A program made the position numbers and the translations under genes. 12,328 nucleotides of DNA from Tetmemena sp. SeJ-2015 (lineage: Eukaryota > Ciliophora > Spirotrichea > Sporadotrichida > Oxytrichidae), in the NCBI GenBank assembly GCA_027382625.1, contig JAJKFJ010024731.1, positions 1 to 12,328 of the forward strand, written 5' to 3'. The notes beneath the pieces are model-generated. The model worked only from the letters and a program-made list of their open reading frames with translations. It had not been told where the DNA came from and did no database searches. Below are positions 1-9,890 of the stretch, piece by piece. Each line of letters begins with the position of its first letter. Position 1 is the first letter of the stretch.

Positions 1-1
1 A

Positions 2-547
2 GATAATACGAGCTGCGCTACCAATAGCTGATGAGCCTGAGAGAGGCATTACCATTTTTTAAATTTATTTAAAGTATAGGTTAGTTATATTTATTAAGAT
101 GAGTTTATGACTGTAGCATTTCAATAATCGAATTAATTTATTATAACAGCAAGGTATTATTTGGTTTTAATATTTTAAGAATATAATTATTATTAGTAAG
201 ATGCCTGCTGCGCCACTCAGCTGCCACGGACGGAATCGCTGAGCCTAGTTGTCTGCTATTCGTTGTGCAACCGCGAGACGAGACGTAAGTATTTGCCATA
301 TCTCAGTGTTCTTGTGCTGATTGTATTCGTAGGGCTTGTGCTTCCAGACTTGGTTTTTCTTTGCGCAATGTTGGTGTCTGCTCGTTATGCTTTTTGAGAG
401 CAGAGCGACCTCATCTTGTGTTCTCATTGATTTCTAAGGCATGTGTCGATGCTTGTAATCTTATCGGTTTTTGAGTTCTTGCACGTACTGAATGAGATAT
501 GTCCAAGGTTTGGCATGGGTGGAGCTTCGCAACTGTTCTTTAGTCAT
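2..547 (-). CDS. Unrecognised protein, partial, 3' end beyond the left edge (ciliate code)
   Basis: With TAA/TAG read as Gln this frame has no TGA from position 598 down to the left edge; an in-frame TGA lies at 599-601 and the first ATG is at 545-547. Reassigned codons sit at 461-463, 434-436, 245-247, 167-169, 65-67 and 59-61. The stretch from 547 to about 205 has balanced, protein-like composition: a charged N-terminus, a segment reading KPWTYLIQYVQELKNRQ, then a His/Lys/Gln-rich middle. Positions 56-205 are very AT-rich and translate to an Ile/Leu-rich run, after which normal composition returns (MVMPLSGSSAIGS) up to the edge. That middle stretch may be an intron or an internal eliminated segment rather than coding. 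I recognise no family. About 180 codons without TGA could arise by chance in AT-rich DNA, so support is moderate and rests mainly on the amino-acid composition. Confidence 0.5.
44..206. repeat. AT-rich insert bounded by short inverted repeats, candidate IES or MITE
   Basis: The left arm is AGGCATTACC at 44-53. The right arm, read on the minus strand from 206, is AGGCATCTTAC, giving 6 identical bases followed by TAC after a 2-base gap. Everything between is strongly AT-rich, while both outer flanks have moderate GC and translate sensibly in one frame. This is what an internal eliminated sequence or small transposon relic inside a ciliate germline gene would look like. No clear GT-AG splice pair at the borders supports an intron. 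No convincing target duplication is seen. Confidence 0.25.
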
Positions 548-599
548 TGTTGGGACGGCTGCTGGTTTCTGAAGTTTATCATCATGGACTTCCTTAAGT

Positions 600-1200
600 C
601 AAGCCTTTAAAAAATACAGAAAGAGATTTAAAAAGAATGAAATACCAGGATAGTTTCTGATAAAGAGAAGATCTTGTGTGGAGGGTTTAATTATTCTCAA
701 TCACTTTGGCCACTGATCAGGCATACACATCTTAGAACGAATGACTTCTGCTATGCAACTGACAGATTGATTTGAAATTGATGCTGCATTCTGCTGGAAA
801 ATTTAGAGCATAAGGTTCTATCGACTTGCTTGAAATGAGGGAGAGCTCAGTATTCCTCAGGAAATCATCACGGCATCTCATGATTTTTGAAAAGATTGAG
901 ATCCCCAATAGTACTGCGAGTATCTCAGCTCACCTTTCAAGCCTTTATACGATTCACTTCAAGAGAGAGTCTATATCCTCATTTAAACTTGACATTTGAT
1001 GGAGCTCGTGAGTCATTCGAGAAGTTCCTACACTATTCATGAAAGCATTTCTCTTAGATTCTACTTTCGATGCAATATTTCTGAGTCCTTGAAAAAAAGT
1101 TTTCACATAGCCTCGATAATAAGAGCTTGCTCAACATTATCCTAATTTTACAGGATAATGAGGAAGAGTAAGTTTGTGTATGCTGCTCTTTGTATGATTT
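600..1200. other. Intermediate-composition region without a defensible gene
   Basis: GC is higher than in the desert to the right but lower than in the transposon island. In the ciliate code both strands give open stretches of 50-90 codons: minus 701-856, plus 781-999, and plus 999 to about 1275. None is long enough to exclude chance, and they overlap one another. The region may hold degraded coding pieces continuing the minus-strand frame at 2-547, but I cannot choose a strand or frame. Confidence 0.4.
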
Positions 1201-3575
1201 GTACATTTATTAGTAACTTCGTAATAAAGTAAGATATTAAAACCTCACATTAAACTAAAATGTTTGAATATTGAGATTCTAGCCAATTAATGAGATTGAT
1301 TATTTAAAAAATTTGCAAAATTAATGCTATTTTTATAATATTAACTACATTCTTAATATAGTTTTTACAATTTCAAAAATCATGCTTAAATTAGTAATAC
1401 TCTAATTTTGAGGAGATTAACCAAAATGAAGATAATATCACTCTTCAATAGCTGAATATAAAATTTAAATTTTTGGTTGGAAATGTTTAATTATATTTAT
1501 CTATCTATGATACCATTTTTATTTTTGAGCTAAATAATTACTGGTATATGCTCAAATTTTGAGAAAATGAGTTTATGTAAAAAATACTTCCTTTATCATC
1601 TATTTGCAATAAATAATGTAATGCTTTTAAAATATTTAAATATATTTGTAGATCACTCTAACTAGCTATAAATTATTATAGATTTTTTTAAAGGCACTAA
1701 AATCGGAGCGTGGGTTTGGATCTATAGCTGAATATACACTCGATAAAATTAAGAATTTATTTCCTCCCACAATATTTAGAAATAAAAAAATTAAATATGA
1801 AATGATTATATTTTGCTAGATTTGATTTTATTTAAGAGGATTACTATTAAGAATAACTCTTAATTTATAAATGCAGAATTTCTTAATGATTAGAGGATAT
1901 TGATCCTTATTATAAATTCAGTATCGTCATAGTGAATTAATTAAATCTAAAAATCTTTTTGCTTAAGTTTATATTTTTTAAAAAAAACTTTACAATTTTC
2001 GCTAAAGATGGATATATATCAGTGACTTAAAATAAAGTACTATAGCTGTTTGGTAAAAACAAACGCAGAATTTGGTAGTTTGTGGAAGAGGTCTTCAAAT
2101 TATTTAATTTAAAAATATATCTAATTAAAGATTAGATACTCTAAATATTTCCAAATCTCAAATAATCAACCCATTTTTAAAAAAAAAAGATTAATATTCC
2201 TCATACTAGAAATATTGGACGCAAAACAATTAAAAGTAATTTTATCTGTGGGTTTTTAACCTTGGAGTAAAAAATCACTCATCTAGGCGTTAATATCTAA
2301 TCATTAGCATTCAAATCAAAATCTACTATTTAATTACTCAATTATCTCTTACTTCCAATTCTTCATTTGTATTCATCCTGTGTAAGTTGATATTTTTACT
2401 ATGCTAACTCTAGTCCTTCAGGAATTCAAATAAAACAATAAATAAAAATAAAGAAATTAAAATGAATAGATCACCGCTGAAATACCATGAATTGAAGTTT
2501 AATATAACTAAATAATTTAAGTACAAATTTTCACAATTGTATTGAATAAATAAAATAAATAAAAATTTATTCATAGAACTAATTATAAGAATTAAACATC
2601 CTATTTTTAGAAATTAATATTCACATGGATTTTGATTCTATTTCAATTAGTTCTCAATTTTATCTCTTTTTTGTTTAAAAGGTTTTATTTCCAATTAACT
2701 TATTGAAAGTTTCGAACATAAATTTATTTTTGGAAAATAATAATATCAACATAATTATATCATTTATTGCTTAAAACCTAATTAATTTAAATATAAAAAT
2801 GCTTTTAATAATCCAAATTTTCAAATATACAGTTATTTTTTATTTTAGTTTTATATAAAATAAATTACTCTTTGAATAAATATAGCTCTTAACAAATATA
2901 TTTATATTGAGTTATAAAATCCTAATCTTAAATTAATTTTTATATTTAAACTCATTCTCTTTTTAATTAAATTCTCATCTATAATTAAATAATTCAAATC
3001 TTAGAAAACTAGTGCATATTAAGTAGTCATATCAGATTAAATAAAAATAAAAAATTATTTCCAAATGTTGCAATATTAAAATCTATTTTTAATTTTTTCA
3101 TTAATTATTCATTAATGTAATGATATTTAACTTATGAAAATTAAATTATTTGTATTTTTAACTTGACGAATTTACTTCTTTCCAGATGTTTCTAGCAATT
3201 TTAATAAAATTGTCAATACTTGCAATAAATCCTTTAATAGAGGAAAAATAAAAAAAAAGTCTACTTTAAATAAAAAATGCAGTAATTGTTTTCATAAAAG
3301 ATACAACTAACATCTCAATTTTTAACTTCTAATGTATTAAAATTGATCTTAGAAAGGCTAAATAATTGGTATGTGAGGGGAGAAATTTGTTCAATTATCT
3401 AATATGGCTTAAATAAGTTTTATGACACTCGAAGATTTCACTAAATTAATTCAAATATAAATTTATGATCAGATTAATAGATAACAATCACATTATAAAC
3501 CCCATATTATTATAATAAAATTTAAATAATTGTCTTAAATTAATTTTTATCTTAAAGTTAAAATTTAAACGAAAA
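1201..3575. other. AT-rich non-coding desert
   Basis: By eye about four of five bases are A or T, with many A/T homopolymers and AATAAAT-like simple sequence (for example near 2544-2570). I see no frame with protein-like composition, no tRNA-like boxes and no long inverted or tandem repeat. The composition fits ciliate germline-limited or intergenic DNA. Confidence 0.7.
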
Positions 3576-3639
3576 TCAAAGTGCTTACTTGATCTCTTTC
3601 TCTATCATAGTTGAAATTTCTAAGAGTGAAATGAATCTT

Positions 3640-4060
3640 TACTCATAGTTAGATGTGAGAGCCCGCTTGCTTGTCACTTGTACAATGATGATTGATGTAA
3701 AAAAGCTCTTAATTTATATATCTTATTGATATAATCTGTTCAACCCCGATTTTTTACTACTGGCTAGGAAGCCAGCTTTTACAGTAAGTAGCCACTGCTT
3801 TAGTCTTTTTACTGATTTTTAGAGAGGTAACTTCAAATCCATCCATAATTGGCATGTTGGTCAATAACCTTCCCTATAATTATGGGATTTAATAAATTAA
3901 AATTACCTTTTTTTTTGAAAATTTTCTAGCAATACTCGGACGACAAGGAGCCCTTACAGTACCAAGTTTTAACATTCATGAAAAGATTTTCGTCCTCGTT
4001 CATCCAGGCTTTACATGAGGAAATTGAAAAGTTTTTGCAAAATCGGATCTGAACGTATAA
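3640..4060 (-). pseudogene. Decayed response-regulator receiver domain
   Basis: On the minus strand the codons at 3829-3858 spell NMPIMDGFEV, the signature that follows the phospho-acceptor Asp in receiver domains of response regulators and hybrid histidine kinases. A second minus frame, open upstream, contains an acidic cluster NEDEN (Asp codon at 3992-3994) and then VID with Asp at 3860-3862. These two Asp codons are exactly 44 codons apart, the spacing of Asp13 and Asp57 in CheY. The two frames are offset just after the second Asp: only one base (3859) remains of the codon expected between Asp and Asn, so the copy is frameshifted there. Downstream the reading reaches an ATYC stretch resembling the switch Thr/Ser region and stops at TGA 3643-3645. 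The conserved Lys-Pro is not intact in one frame. Local GC is above that of the surrounding desert. It is either a dead gene or a scrambled germline piece; I see no histidine kinase part beside it. Confidence 0.6.
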
Positions 4061-4974
4061 TATATAATAATAGCATGTATATGAAATTCTTAGAGAAAAG
4101 TTTTAATTTAAAGTTTTATAAAATGATATTTTAAATTCTATTATATTGCATTAATTTAACTTTCATATTCGTTGCTTTCCTCTGGTTTTATAAACATAGC
4201 TTAGAGTCAAAACTTAAGTGCGGTAGGTTTTATGTAGTCAATTTAATTAAAATATTATGCTTGAATAGCATCTATTATTAGTAGAGAAGAATTGATACAT
4301 TCACAGATTATTTAAAAATTTCTGCGGGGAGCGGATGGGCTGAAGTTTTGTTCTTCTTTTTATTATAAATTTTTCTTTAAAAAATGAAAAATATCTTATC
4401 ATTCCAAGTCTATCGTTAAATATTATAAAGATACAGGTGAGTTTTTTCTTCAAAATGTTGCAGAGTCCTATCTTAGAGTTGACATAATAGTTTAAATAGA
4501 ACTTAAATAAATTCAGATTCTTCTTTAATTAATATATCGAGTTTTAAGTTTTTCAAATGTTAGAGACGATAATAAAAATGTCAAATTTATAAAAATTAAA
4601 GGGTCTATCTCATTTAAGACATAAATTATGCCCATATCTTTTACAAAATATTGTATAAAATGTAAATTGAACTCAAAATCTATTTTAAGCCACTAAACGA
4701 TAATTTTTAAATCTGATAGGAGCGATTTCCCCCCATTCATAGAATTTATTTTAATAATTTGGCTTTTGTATTCTCCTGATCGATGAAGTATGAATCTAGA
4801 GGTTCATTTTATTTATATTTTTAAAATTTTAGAAGTTATTATCCTTCAAGATTGTATCCAAGATTTTCCAAATAAAATCTATAGCCATAAGAATTTTTTA
4901 TTTCAAAGAATTAAGTGAGAAAATCCAGATCTAAAAGAAAACTCCAATGTTAAATTTTACTAAATTATTATCGA
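4061..4974. other. AT-rich non-coding sequence
   Basis: This stretch continues the AT-rich desert. A small GC-richer patch lies at about 4322-4350 but yields no convincing frame on either strand. I see no RNA gene and no repeat structure in it. Confidence 0.6.
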
Positions 4975-5001
4975 GGGGGGGACGGAAGTGCACATCCCCC
5001 C
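4975..5001. repeat. Left arm of the G-run inverted repeat
   Basis: G7, then ACGGAAGTGCACA, then T and C6. It matches the reverse complement of 5777-5801 over the 13-mer and the G run, with one extra base on the right copy. Confidence 0.85.
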
Positions 5002-5776
5002 ATATATTAAAAAAATCAAATAAAAATTGGACAGATAAGCCCAAATTCAGCTAAACATGTCAAAAAAATATGTTATTTTAGCTTTTAAAGTTTTCAAAAA
5101 CAGTCATATTTTATGATTTTAGTTAGATGGCATGATGTATTTTTTAATTATTTATTGAAATTAATGGTACTGTCTAATTCATGTTATAATTGCTTTCTTT
5201 GGATAATAACTGAGTCTCATTCTAGCGAATATATATATGTATATACCGGTTCACAAAGGTGAGTGTCTGCTCTATGTTATATACTTAGGTACCATATTAA
5301 TTTGATAAATTGAGATCTTATTTTAGATATGAAATTTAATAGTTATAATTTAAAATAGTTAATATACTTGCAAAATTTTCTAAAATATGTAATAGAGTTT
5401 ATCAGGGAGTCCTCGTAATAGATTATACACTACTTTAGGTAAATTATCTTAGCACTTAACTTATGATATACATCTTAAAATAATATTCGAGTAAAAAAAT
5501 TGGGGAAACAATTCAGACACATTTATAAAACACAAGGGCGATCATAATTAATGAGTAAAGCAACTCTAATATCTTCAAAAGGCGAAGGAATCACATGTTA
5601 GATAATTATCATATTTAATTTAAAAACAATCCACAAAATTTGAAGTCATAAATTTTGACCCTCACTGAAATTTAAAAGCTAAAATTATTTAATTTTTTTG
5701 CATTTTGCATTTTTTGTCAATTTTGGCCTTTATATACGATTTTTTAAAAAAAAAATTATCATAAAAAGTAAGGCGG

Positions 5777-5801
5777 TGTGCACTTCCGTTCCCCCCCCCC
5801 C
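5777..5801. repeat. Right arm of the G-run inverted repeat
   Basis: TGTGCACTTCCGT, one extra T, then C11. The 13-mer is an exact inverse of 4982-4994. The C run is four longer than the left G run, as expected for a slippage-prone homopolymer. Confidence 0.85.
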
Positions 5802-6833
5802 TTATATTTATCAAACAAATTATGTATTTGCCAGCAATTAAAAACTAAAGTTAATTCTCTATCGTTCTAAAGCAAGTTAAATAAATTAATTACACTATAA
5901 TTGTTTATTGCTAATATTTTAAAGCGTAGATGTATTGGAAATTCCTCATCAATATCATAGGCATCTAAAGAATTATATTTATTATTAAATCTTCATTAAA
6001 AGAATACATTTAAAAATTTAAAAAAATTATTTTAATAGAGCATATGCTTGTTTATTTTATTATAAATTTTGATTTTTAGCTGAGAATAAATTTCAATTAA
6101 AACTATAAACATATTTATATGTAAAGATAATCATTTAAAGCAAAGAATCTTATATATAATCTAGATAAAACCTTTTAAATTGGAAAATTAGCTGTCGTAT
6201 CTCAAAAAATTATATTTTTTTTAGTTTCCATTAAATGTTCTTTATTAAAATGAGAAATTTTTCTTTAATTTATAAAAAAGCTCTAATTTGAAACTATTTA
6301 CATGCAAATAAATATAAAAAATGCTGAGAAAAGAAAAAATAACTATTTACATTCTATTCTCCCTTTGACTTCAATTATAAACCGTTTTGTTACTAATAAA
6401 TTTATAACTATAGAAGTTTTTGACTTCTCTATATAATATATATTGCCAAAGTCATTATAAAATTTGAATTCTTAAAGAGATGTTTTAGGCATAGTCTATG
6501 CTATTGATAAGTGATATTAGCCAACCATTCTCATACAATTTATTTTAAGAATATAGCGATCTATCTTGAAGTAATATCATTCAAAATATATTAGCAATAA
6601 AATCATAGTCTATCGCAAGATGCTTTTCAAAAAGGAAAGTTTTAACTTTAAATAGTATACTTTTAAAATATAATTTGGTCAAAAAAATATTTTGCTCAAA
6701 ATAGTCTTCATCTAAATAAAAAACAAGAATAATAATAACGCTTGTCTATTACCTTATAGTTCATTCATATGAGTATTGAGTAGTTAATCATTTCCATAAA
6801 TTAATTGATCGTGAGTGTGCGAATAGTACTTTA
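5802..6833. other. AT-rich flank up to the transposase start
   Basis: Strongly AT-rich, with no coding frame or RNA gene seen. The last part (6780-6833) is the leader of the transposase: an in-frame TGA at 6777-6779 precedes the first ATG at 6834. If the island is a transposon, its left end should lie in the last few hundred bases here, but I could not identify a terminal repeat. Confidence 0.6.
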
Positions 6834-8060
6834 ATGGCAGCCGCACGCGATCACAAAAAGCGCACCAGGAAGCTGGCTGAGTTCCTCCAAGATCGTGATC
6901 ACTTCGCAAGTATTTCGGGCCCTGCACCTCACATTCCGAACCAAGACCTCATACCCTACCTGAGTAGCATGTGCAGTCCGAGTCCCATCAACAAACCGCG
7001 GAGGAGCAGTCGACCGAAGCTTAGAATCAGGACCACTCTGTCGACGGATCAGCAGTTACTTGCCATCTTGCTCCACTACGGGACGCTGAGCAATGACCAC
7101 AACATCCAATTCAGCTACAACTAAGTGGCGAAAATCACTGGCATCAAGGCTAGCACTGTTGCTATGATAGTCCAGAGGTGGCGCCGCAACGGCTTCATCT
7201 ACGAGTCGAGGAGATCCAACTGCGGAGGCCAGCGGAAGATCCCCCCTGAGATCGAGGCCCGCATCACCTCGGCCAAGCACCTTCATGAGGCGGCGCACTT
7301 GACCCTGAGGGAGCGCATTGACTACTACTCAGTGCGATTCGGGGCACCCAGGGTCTGCCCAGCTACGCTGGCCAAGCTCTTCCATCGTAATAAGGTGTAC
7401 TACCGGTCCGGGAGCTACGCATACATTCGCAAGGGCGAGAGGCAGCGAGAGCTCTAGGAGAGACAGTAAGCGTTTGCCATGACCATAGCGCGGTGGATGT
7501 TCGCGGGCCGCGAGATTATCTACATCGACGAGTCCTCGTTCAACCGGTGGCAGACCATGAGGAAGGCCTGGCTCAAGCGTTCCATGACCATCACCATTCC
7601 AAACAGCAGAGGCAGCTCGGCCACCATCATTGGAGCGATCAGCAGCAGGCGCGGCCTGGTCCACAGCCTCGTCCTCTCGGGCAGCAACAACCTTGGGCAC
7701 TTCACCAGCTTCATGCATGGCCTCCTCCAGCGGGCTCCCAGCAATAGCATCATTGTCATGGACAACCTGAGCATCCACAAGAGCTCCAAGGTCAGGGACC
7801 TCTTCACCGATGGGCAGACATTACAGTACCTCCCTCCATTCAGCTGTGCCCTCAACCCCATCGAGCGACTTTGGGGGGTGCTGAAGCAGGAATGGCGCCG
7901 ACGCGTGGTCCTCCGTGGGGCCAGCTATGACAAGTATCCTGCGGACCTCGTCGTGGAGCTGCGGCAACTAGTGGCGGATTATGACAACCTTAAGATAATG
8001 CAACTGGCTAACTCACACATAAAAACACTCATTCACTGCCTACGCGGCCACCTCGCCTGA
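6834..8060 (+). CDS. IS630/Tc1-mariner superfamily DDE transposase (ciliate code)
   Basis: One frame of 408 residues ends at TGA 8058-8060 when TAA (7122-7124, 7467-7469) and TAG (7455-7457) are read as Gln. The ATG at 6834 is the first after an in-frame TGA at 6777. The protein would bind the element's ends and catalyse cut-and-paste transposition in the nucleus. Order of parts: a basic N-terminus (1-65), a helix-turn-helix region at about 70-122 (QVAKITGIKASTVAMIVQRW), a second winged-helix-like segment at about 135-192, then the DDE catalytic core. Catalytic residues are visible as Asp232 (YIDESSF), Asp310 (VMDNLSIHKS) and Glu344 (LNPIERLWGVLK), with 33 residues between the last two. LPPFSCALNPIE is the hallmark of this family, and RKAWLKR in the core also fits it. 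All three acidic residues are present and no frameshift is needed, so this copy may be active. Length is somewhat above a typical Tc1 transposase. The TBE transposase of stichotrich ciliates is a possible relative but was not compared here. Confidence 0.94.
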
Positions 8061-8064
8061 GTCA
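8058..8064. other. Palindromic shared stop-codon site TGAGTCA
   Basis: The transposase stop TGA (8058-8060) and the minus-strand stop of the next gene (8062-8064) are separated by a single base, making a 7-base palindrome. The two genes have no separate 3' intergenic space, so their 3' untranslated regions must overlap on opposite strands. Confidence 0.9.
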
Positions 8065-8763
8065 CTACTTGCTGGGGGACTTGTTGGTCTCGCTCATGTG
8101 CACATTGACTTCAGTCTAGCCGAACACCGCCCCAGAGAACTGCCTGCCACCTGACCGCTGCTGCTTGCCCTTCTTTCGTTCCTCCATCGACCTCTTCTCC
8201 TTCTCCATCTGCAGGTCGAGCTTGGCCCTCTGGTCCTGGAGGCGGAGGAGCTTATTGGATTGCTTGCTCGAGTTTAGGAAGGAGAGACGCTGCGCCTTCG
8301 ACTTTGCCTTGGAGATCGGCAACCCTTCGAGGAAGCTCCACTGCAGATTCACACTCTTCTGGCTCGGCCCAGAGGCAGCCTTGCGAGGTGGCTCGTAACC
8401 CTTCTTGAATATCTCATCCGCCGGCTTGTAAGTTGAGAGCATCGCTAACGTCCATGCTCTATCAGGCAAGTGCTACTCATCCATACCCAGGCTCACCTTG
8501 TCCCTTACAGCAACTTCCTATAACTTGGCGTAGAGCACATCTAGAGAGGGTGGCCTTGGGCAAGGCAACAGTCTAATCTCGTCATACTTGGCGCACCAGA
8601 CACTGCCACCAATGACACTGAGCAAGTAATCCTCAGTCACCGCCTTGCTCTTGAGCTTCGGCAGGAAGTACCCATTCCTCAATGCGGCCTCATGTAGCTC
8701 CTGCTTACTCTTGATGAAAGAGCTCACCTAGTCCAGAGTGGTCCTGTCGTGCATGGAATCCAT
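8062..8763 (-). CDS. Unrecognised 233-residue basic protein, convergent with the transposase
   Basis: In the ciliate code a continuous frame runs from ATG at 8761-8763 to TGA at 8062-8064, reading TAG as Gln at 8728, 8518, 8473, 8116 and 8065. An alternative ATG lies three codons further in; above 8763 the DNA turns AT-rich, which favours a start here. Visible parts: a helical N-terminus (1-30), a compact central segment at about 31-82 containing FLPKLKSKAVTEDYLLSVIG and the Cys-Pro pair LLPCPRPPS, a SFLEGLP patch near 143-149, a Lys/Glu/Gln-rich likely coiled coil at about 165-202, and a basic, Ser-rich tail. I see no zinc finger, catalytic motif, signal peptide or membrane segment. Its tail-to-tail contact with the transposase suggests it belongs to the same element; an accessory DNA-binding or complex-forming role is a guess. 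The 22-kDa accessory ORF of TBE elements would be a natural comparison. Confidence 0.8.
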
Positions 8764-8876
8764 ATCTTTAGCAATCAATACTAATAATTATACCTGAGTA
8801 TTAGATAAGTACGATAAAGTTTAACGTTTAGAAGATAAATAATATGCGCTCATAATTAGATATAATATTCACTCTC
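8764..8876. other. AT-rich spacer between two minus-strand genes
   Basis: A short AT-rich gap between the TGA of the 315-residue gene (8877-8879) and the ATG of the 233-residue gene (8761-8763). It is the only AT-rich break inside the island, and presumably holds the 3' end of one transcript and the promoter of the next. No specific signal is recognised. Confidence 0.6.
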
Positions 8877-9824
8877 TCAGTTCGCATTGTTGCTGTTCCT
8901 CTTCGCATTCTGCTTTTGCTCTCTCCTCTTTAAGTTATCTGCTTGAGTACGCATCAACTCATTCCTTGCCTTTGCTGCATTGGTGCCAACATTATGTACA
9001 TCCTCTAGATAGTCGAGCAATTGCACCGCCTCCTCCTCCTTCAGTTCGATATAGAACTCCTTCTCAACTATTTGCTTGAGAACCTCTGCCTCTCTCTCCT
9101 TCCAGAACATTAGAATAGCAGCCATTCTGACAGTGATCCGTGTGCCATGAATCATGATCTTCGCATTAGCGCTGCGCAGGGTATATGTACCATTAAAGCT
9201 CAGACCTAAGAGAGCTATTGGTTCGTCTCCTATGGCCTACTTTAAGTCCTCTATCTCTCTAGCAAACTTCTCGATGAACTCCTTCTTAAATGGCTGCGAT
9301 TGCCCTGCCTTGTTCACCAGTAACGGATGCGAGATGCCTTGCTCCTTGTCCTGCTGTTCTACTATCTGAATATCTTGCTCCGCCTCCCGCTACATCTGGC
9401 GAAGAACATCTGGGCCCACGACTCCTGCGCCTTGGTTGCTCAGCTGATCACCCTGCCCTCCCATTCTGAGTGCATCGAATTTCCCTGCTGACTGAGGTTG
9501 CCTAGAAGCTTGGGGCTGCTCAATCATATCCTGCTGAGCAGCATTATTGATCTGGTGGTCGAGGAAGGTTCTCACAATGTCCTTGAGATATAGAAGCTCC
9601 ATAGTCTGCTGCATCATTACTTTGTACTCGCCCTCCATCTTCTCTGCTAGAAATTCCATGCTCTGTTTCATCTAGGGGTCTAATGCTAGCAATCCCCTGC
9701 TGAGCCTGGCAGAGAGTACCTCTCGAAGCTCGGTCTTGTCGCATTATTTTAGCGCGGGCTTGCTCATAACCATGTCTACTATCAATTGTCCAATCTGTCG
9801 CTGTGAATTGGCTTGGGGGAGCAT
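8877..9824 (-). CDS. Unrecognised 315-residue Gln/Met-rich, coiled-coil protein
   Basis: A frame runs from ATG at 9822-9824 to TGA at 8877-8879 with TAA/TAG read as Gln at 9744, 9672, 9390 and 9237. An in-frame TGA lies at 9861-9863, so the start is at or just upstream of 9824; coding-like sequence (SLRPQFKQ) precedes this ATG. Visible parts: a helical N-terminal half with MKQSMEFLAEKMEGEYKVMM, a disordered Gln/Gly/Ser-rich linker at about 97-135, a helical segment with KKEFIEKFAREIEDLKQAIG near 180-199, a short globular-looking piece at 200-245, and a Lys/Glu-rich coiled coil at about 240-300 ending in a basic Asn-rich tail. I recognise no enzymatic motif. It could be the C-terminal part of the broken gene immediately upstream (9891-11865): a +1 frame connects the two with protein-like sequence across 9848-9911. 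Its intactness favours a separate gene, but the single-protein reading is open. Confidence 0.68.
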
Positions 9825-9890
9825 CTGCTTGAACTGAGGTCTAAGGGAATAATATTATGCTCATGAGCGCTGCCGTCCTTAAGTAAGCCC

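Larger units (their letters stand above)
4975..5801. mobile_element. 827-bp segment with G-run terminal inverted repeats, candidate non-autonomous element
   Basis: The left border is seven G at 4975-4981 followed by ACGGAAGTGCACA at 4982-4994. The right border is the exact inverse of that 13-mer (TGTGCACTTCCGT at 5777-5789), one extra T, and eleven C at 5791-5801. The two borders therefore form an inverted repeat of about 20-24 bp starting with a G tract at each outer end. The left arm is followed by six C at 4996-5001 and could fold on itself as a G/C hairpin; on the right a GC-rich GGCGG stretch occupies the same place. The interior is AT-rich, has no frame with coding character, and includes an alternating AT stretch near 5227-5246. 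I found no clear target-site duplication. A MITE-like element or an eliminated germline segment would fit; the inverted repeat is certain, its nature is not. Confidence 0.6.

Noticed and set aside
994..1030. Minus-strand NDSRAPSN resembling a histidine-kinase H-box
   Set aside because: The phosphorylated His is absent and no other kinase motif follows.
3576..3842. 88-codon minus-strand ORF in the ciliate code
   Set aside because: It overlaps the receiver remnant in another frame, has no recognisable motif and can be explained by chance in sequence with few TGA.
3733..3850. tRNA-like T-loop strings
   Set aside because: No matching acceptor, D-arm or anticodon stem could be drawn.
3874..3906. 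33-base GT-AG intron on the minus strand in the receiver remnant
   Set aside because: The size suits some ciliates, but keeping these bases gives the exact 44-codon spacing of the two receiver aspartates, so they look like coding sequence.
3932..4051. Plus-strand exon-like piece preceded by a pyrimidine-rich TAG acceptor
   Set aside because: It is antisense to the receiver remnant, and no partner exon or donor was found.
7493..7747. Plus-strand 84-codon ORF inside the transposase in another frame
   Set aside because: It is Gln/His/Pro-rich nonsense overlapping the catalytic core frame.
7056..7861. Minus-strand ORFs of 80-149 codons opposite the transposase
   Set aside because: They lie antisense to a frame with clear HTH and DDE motifs; their composition follows from the GC-rich sense strand.
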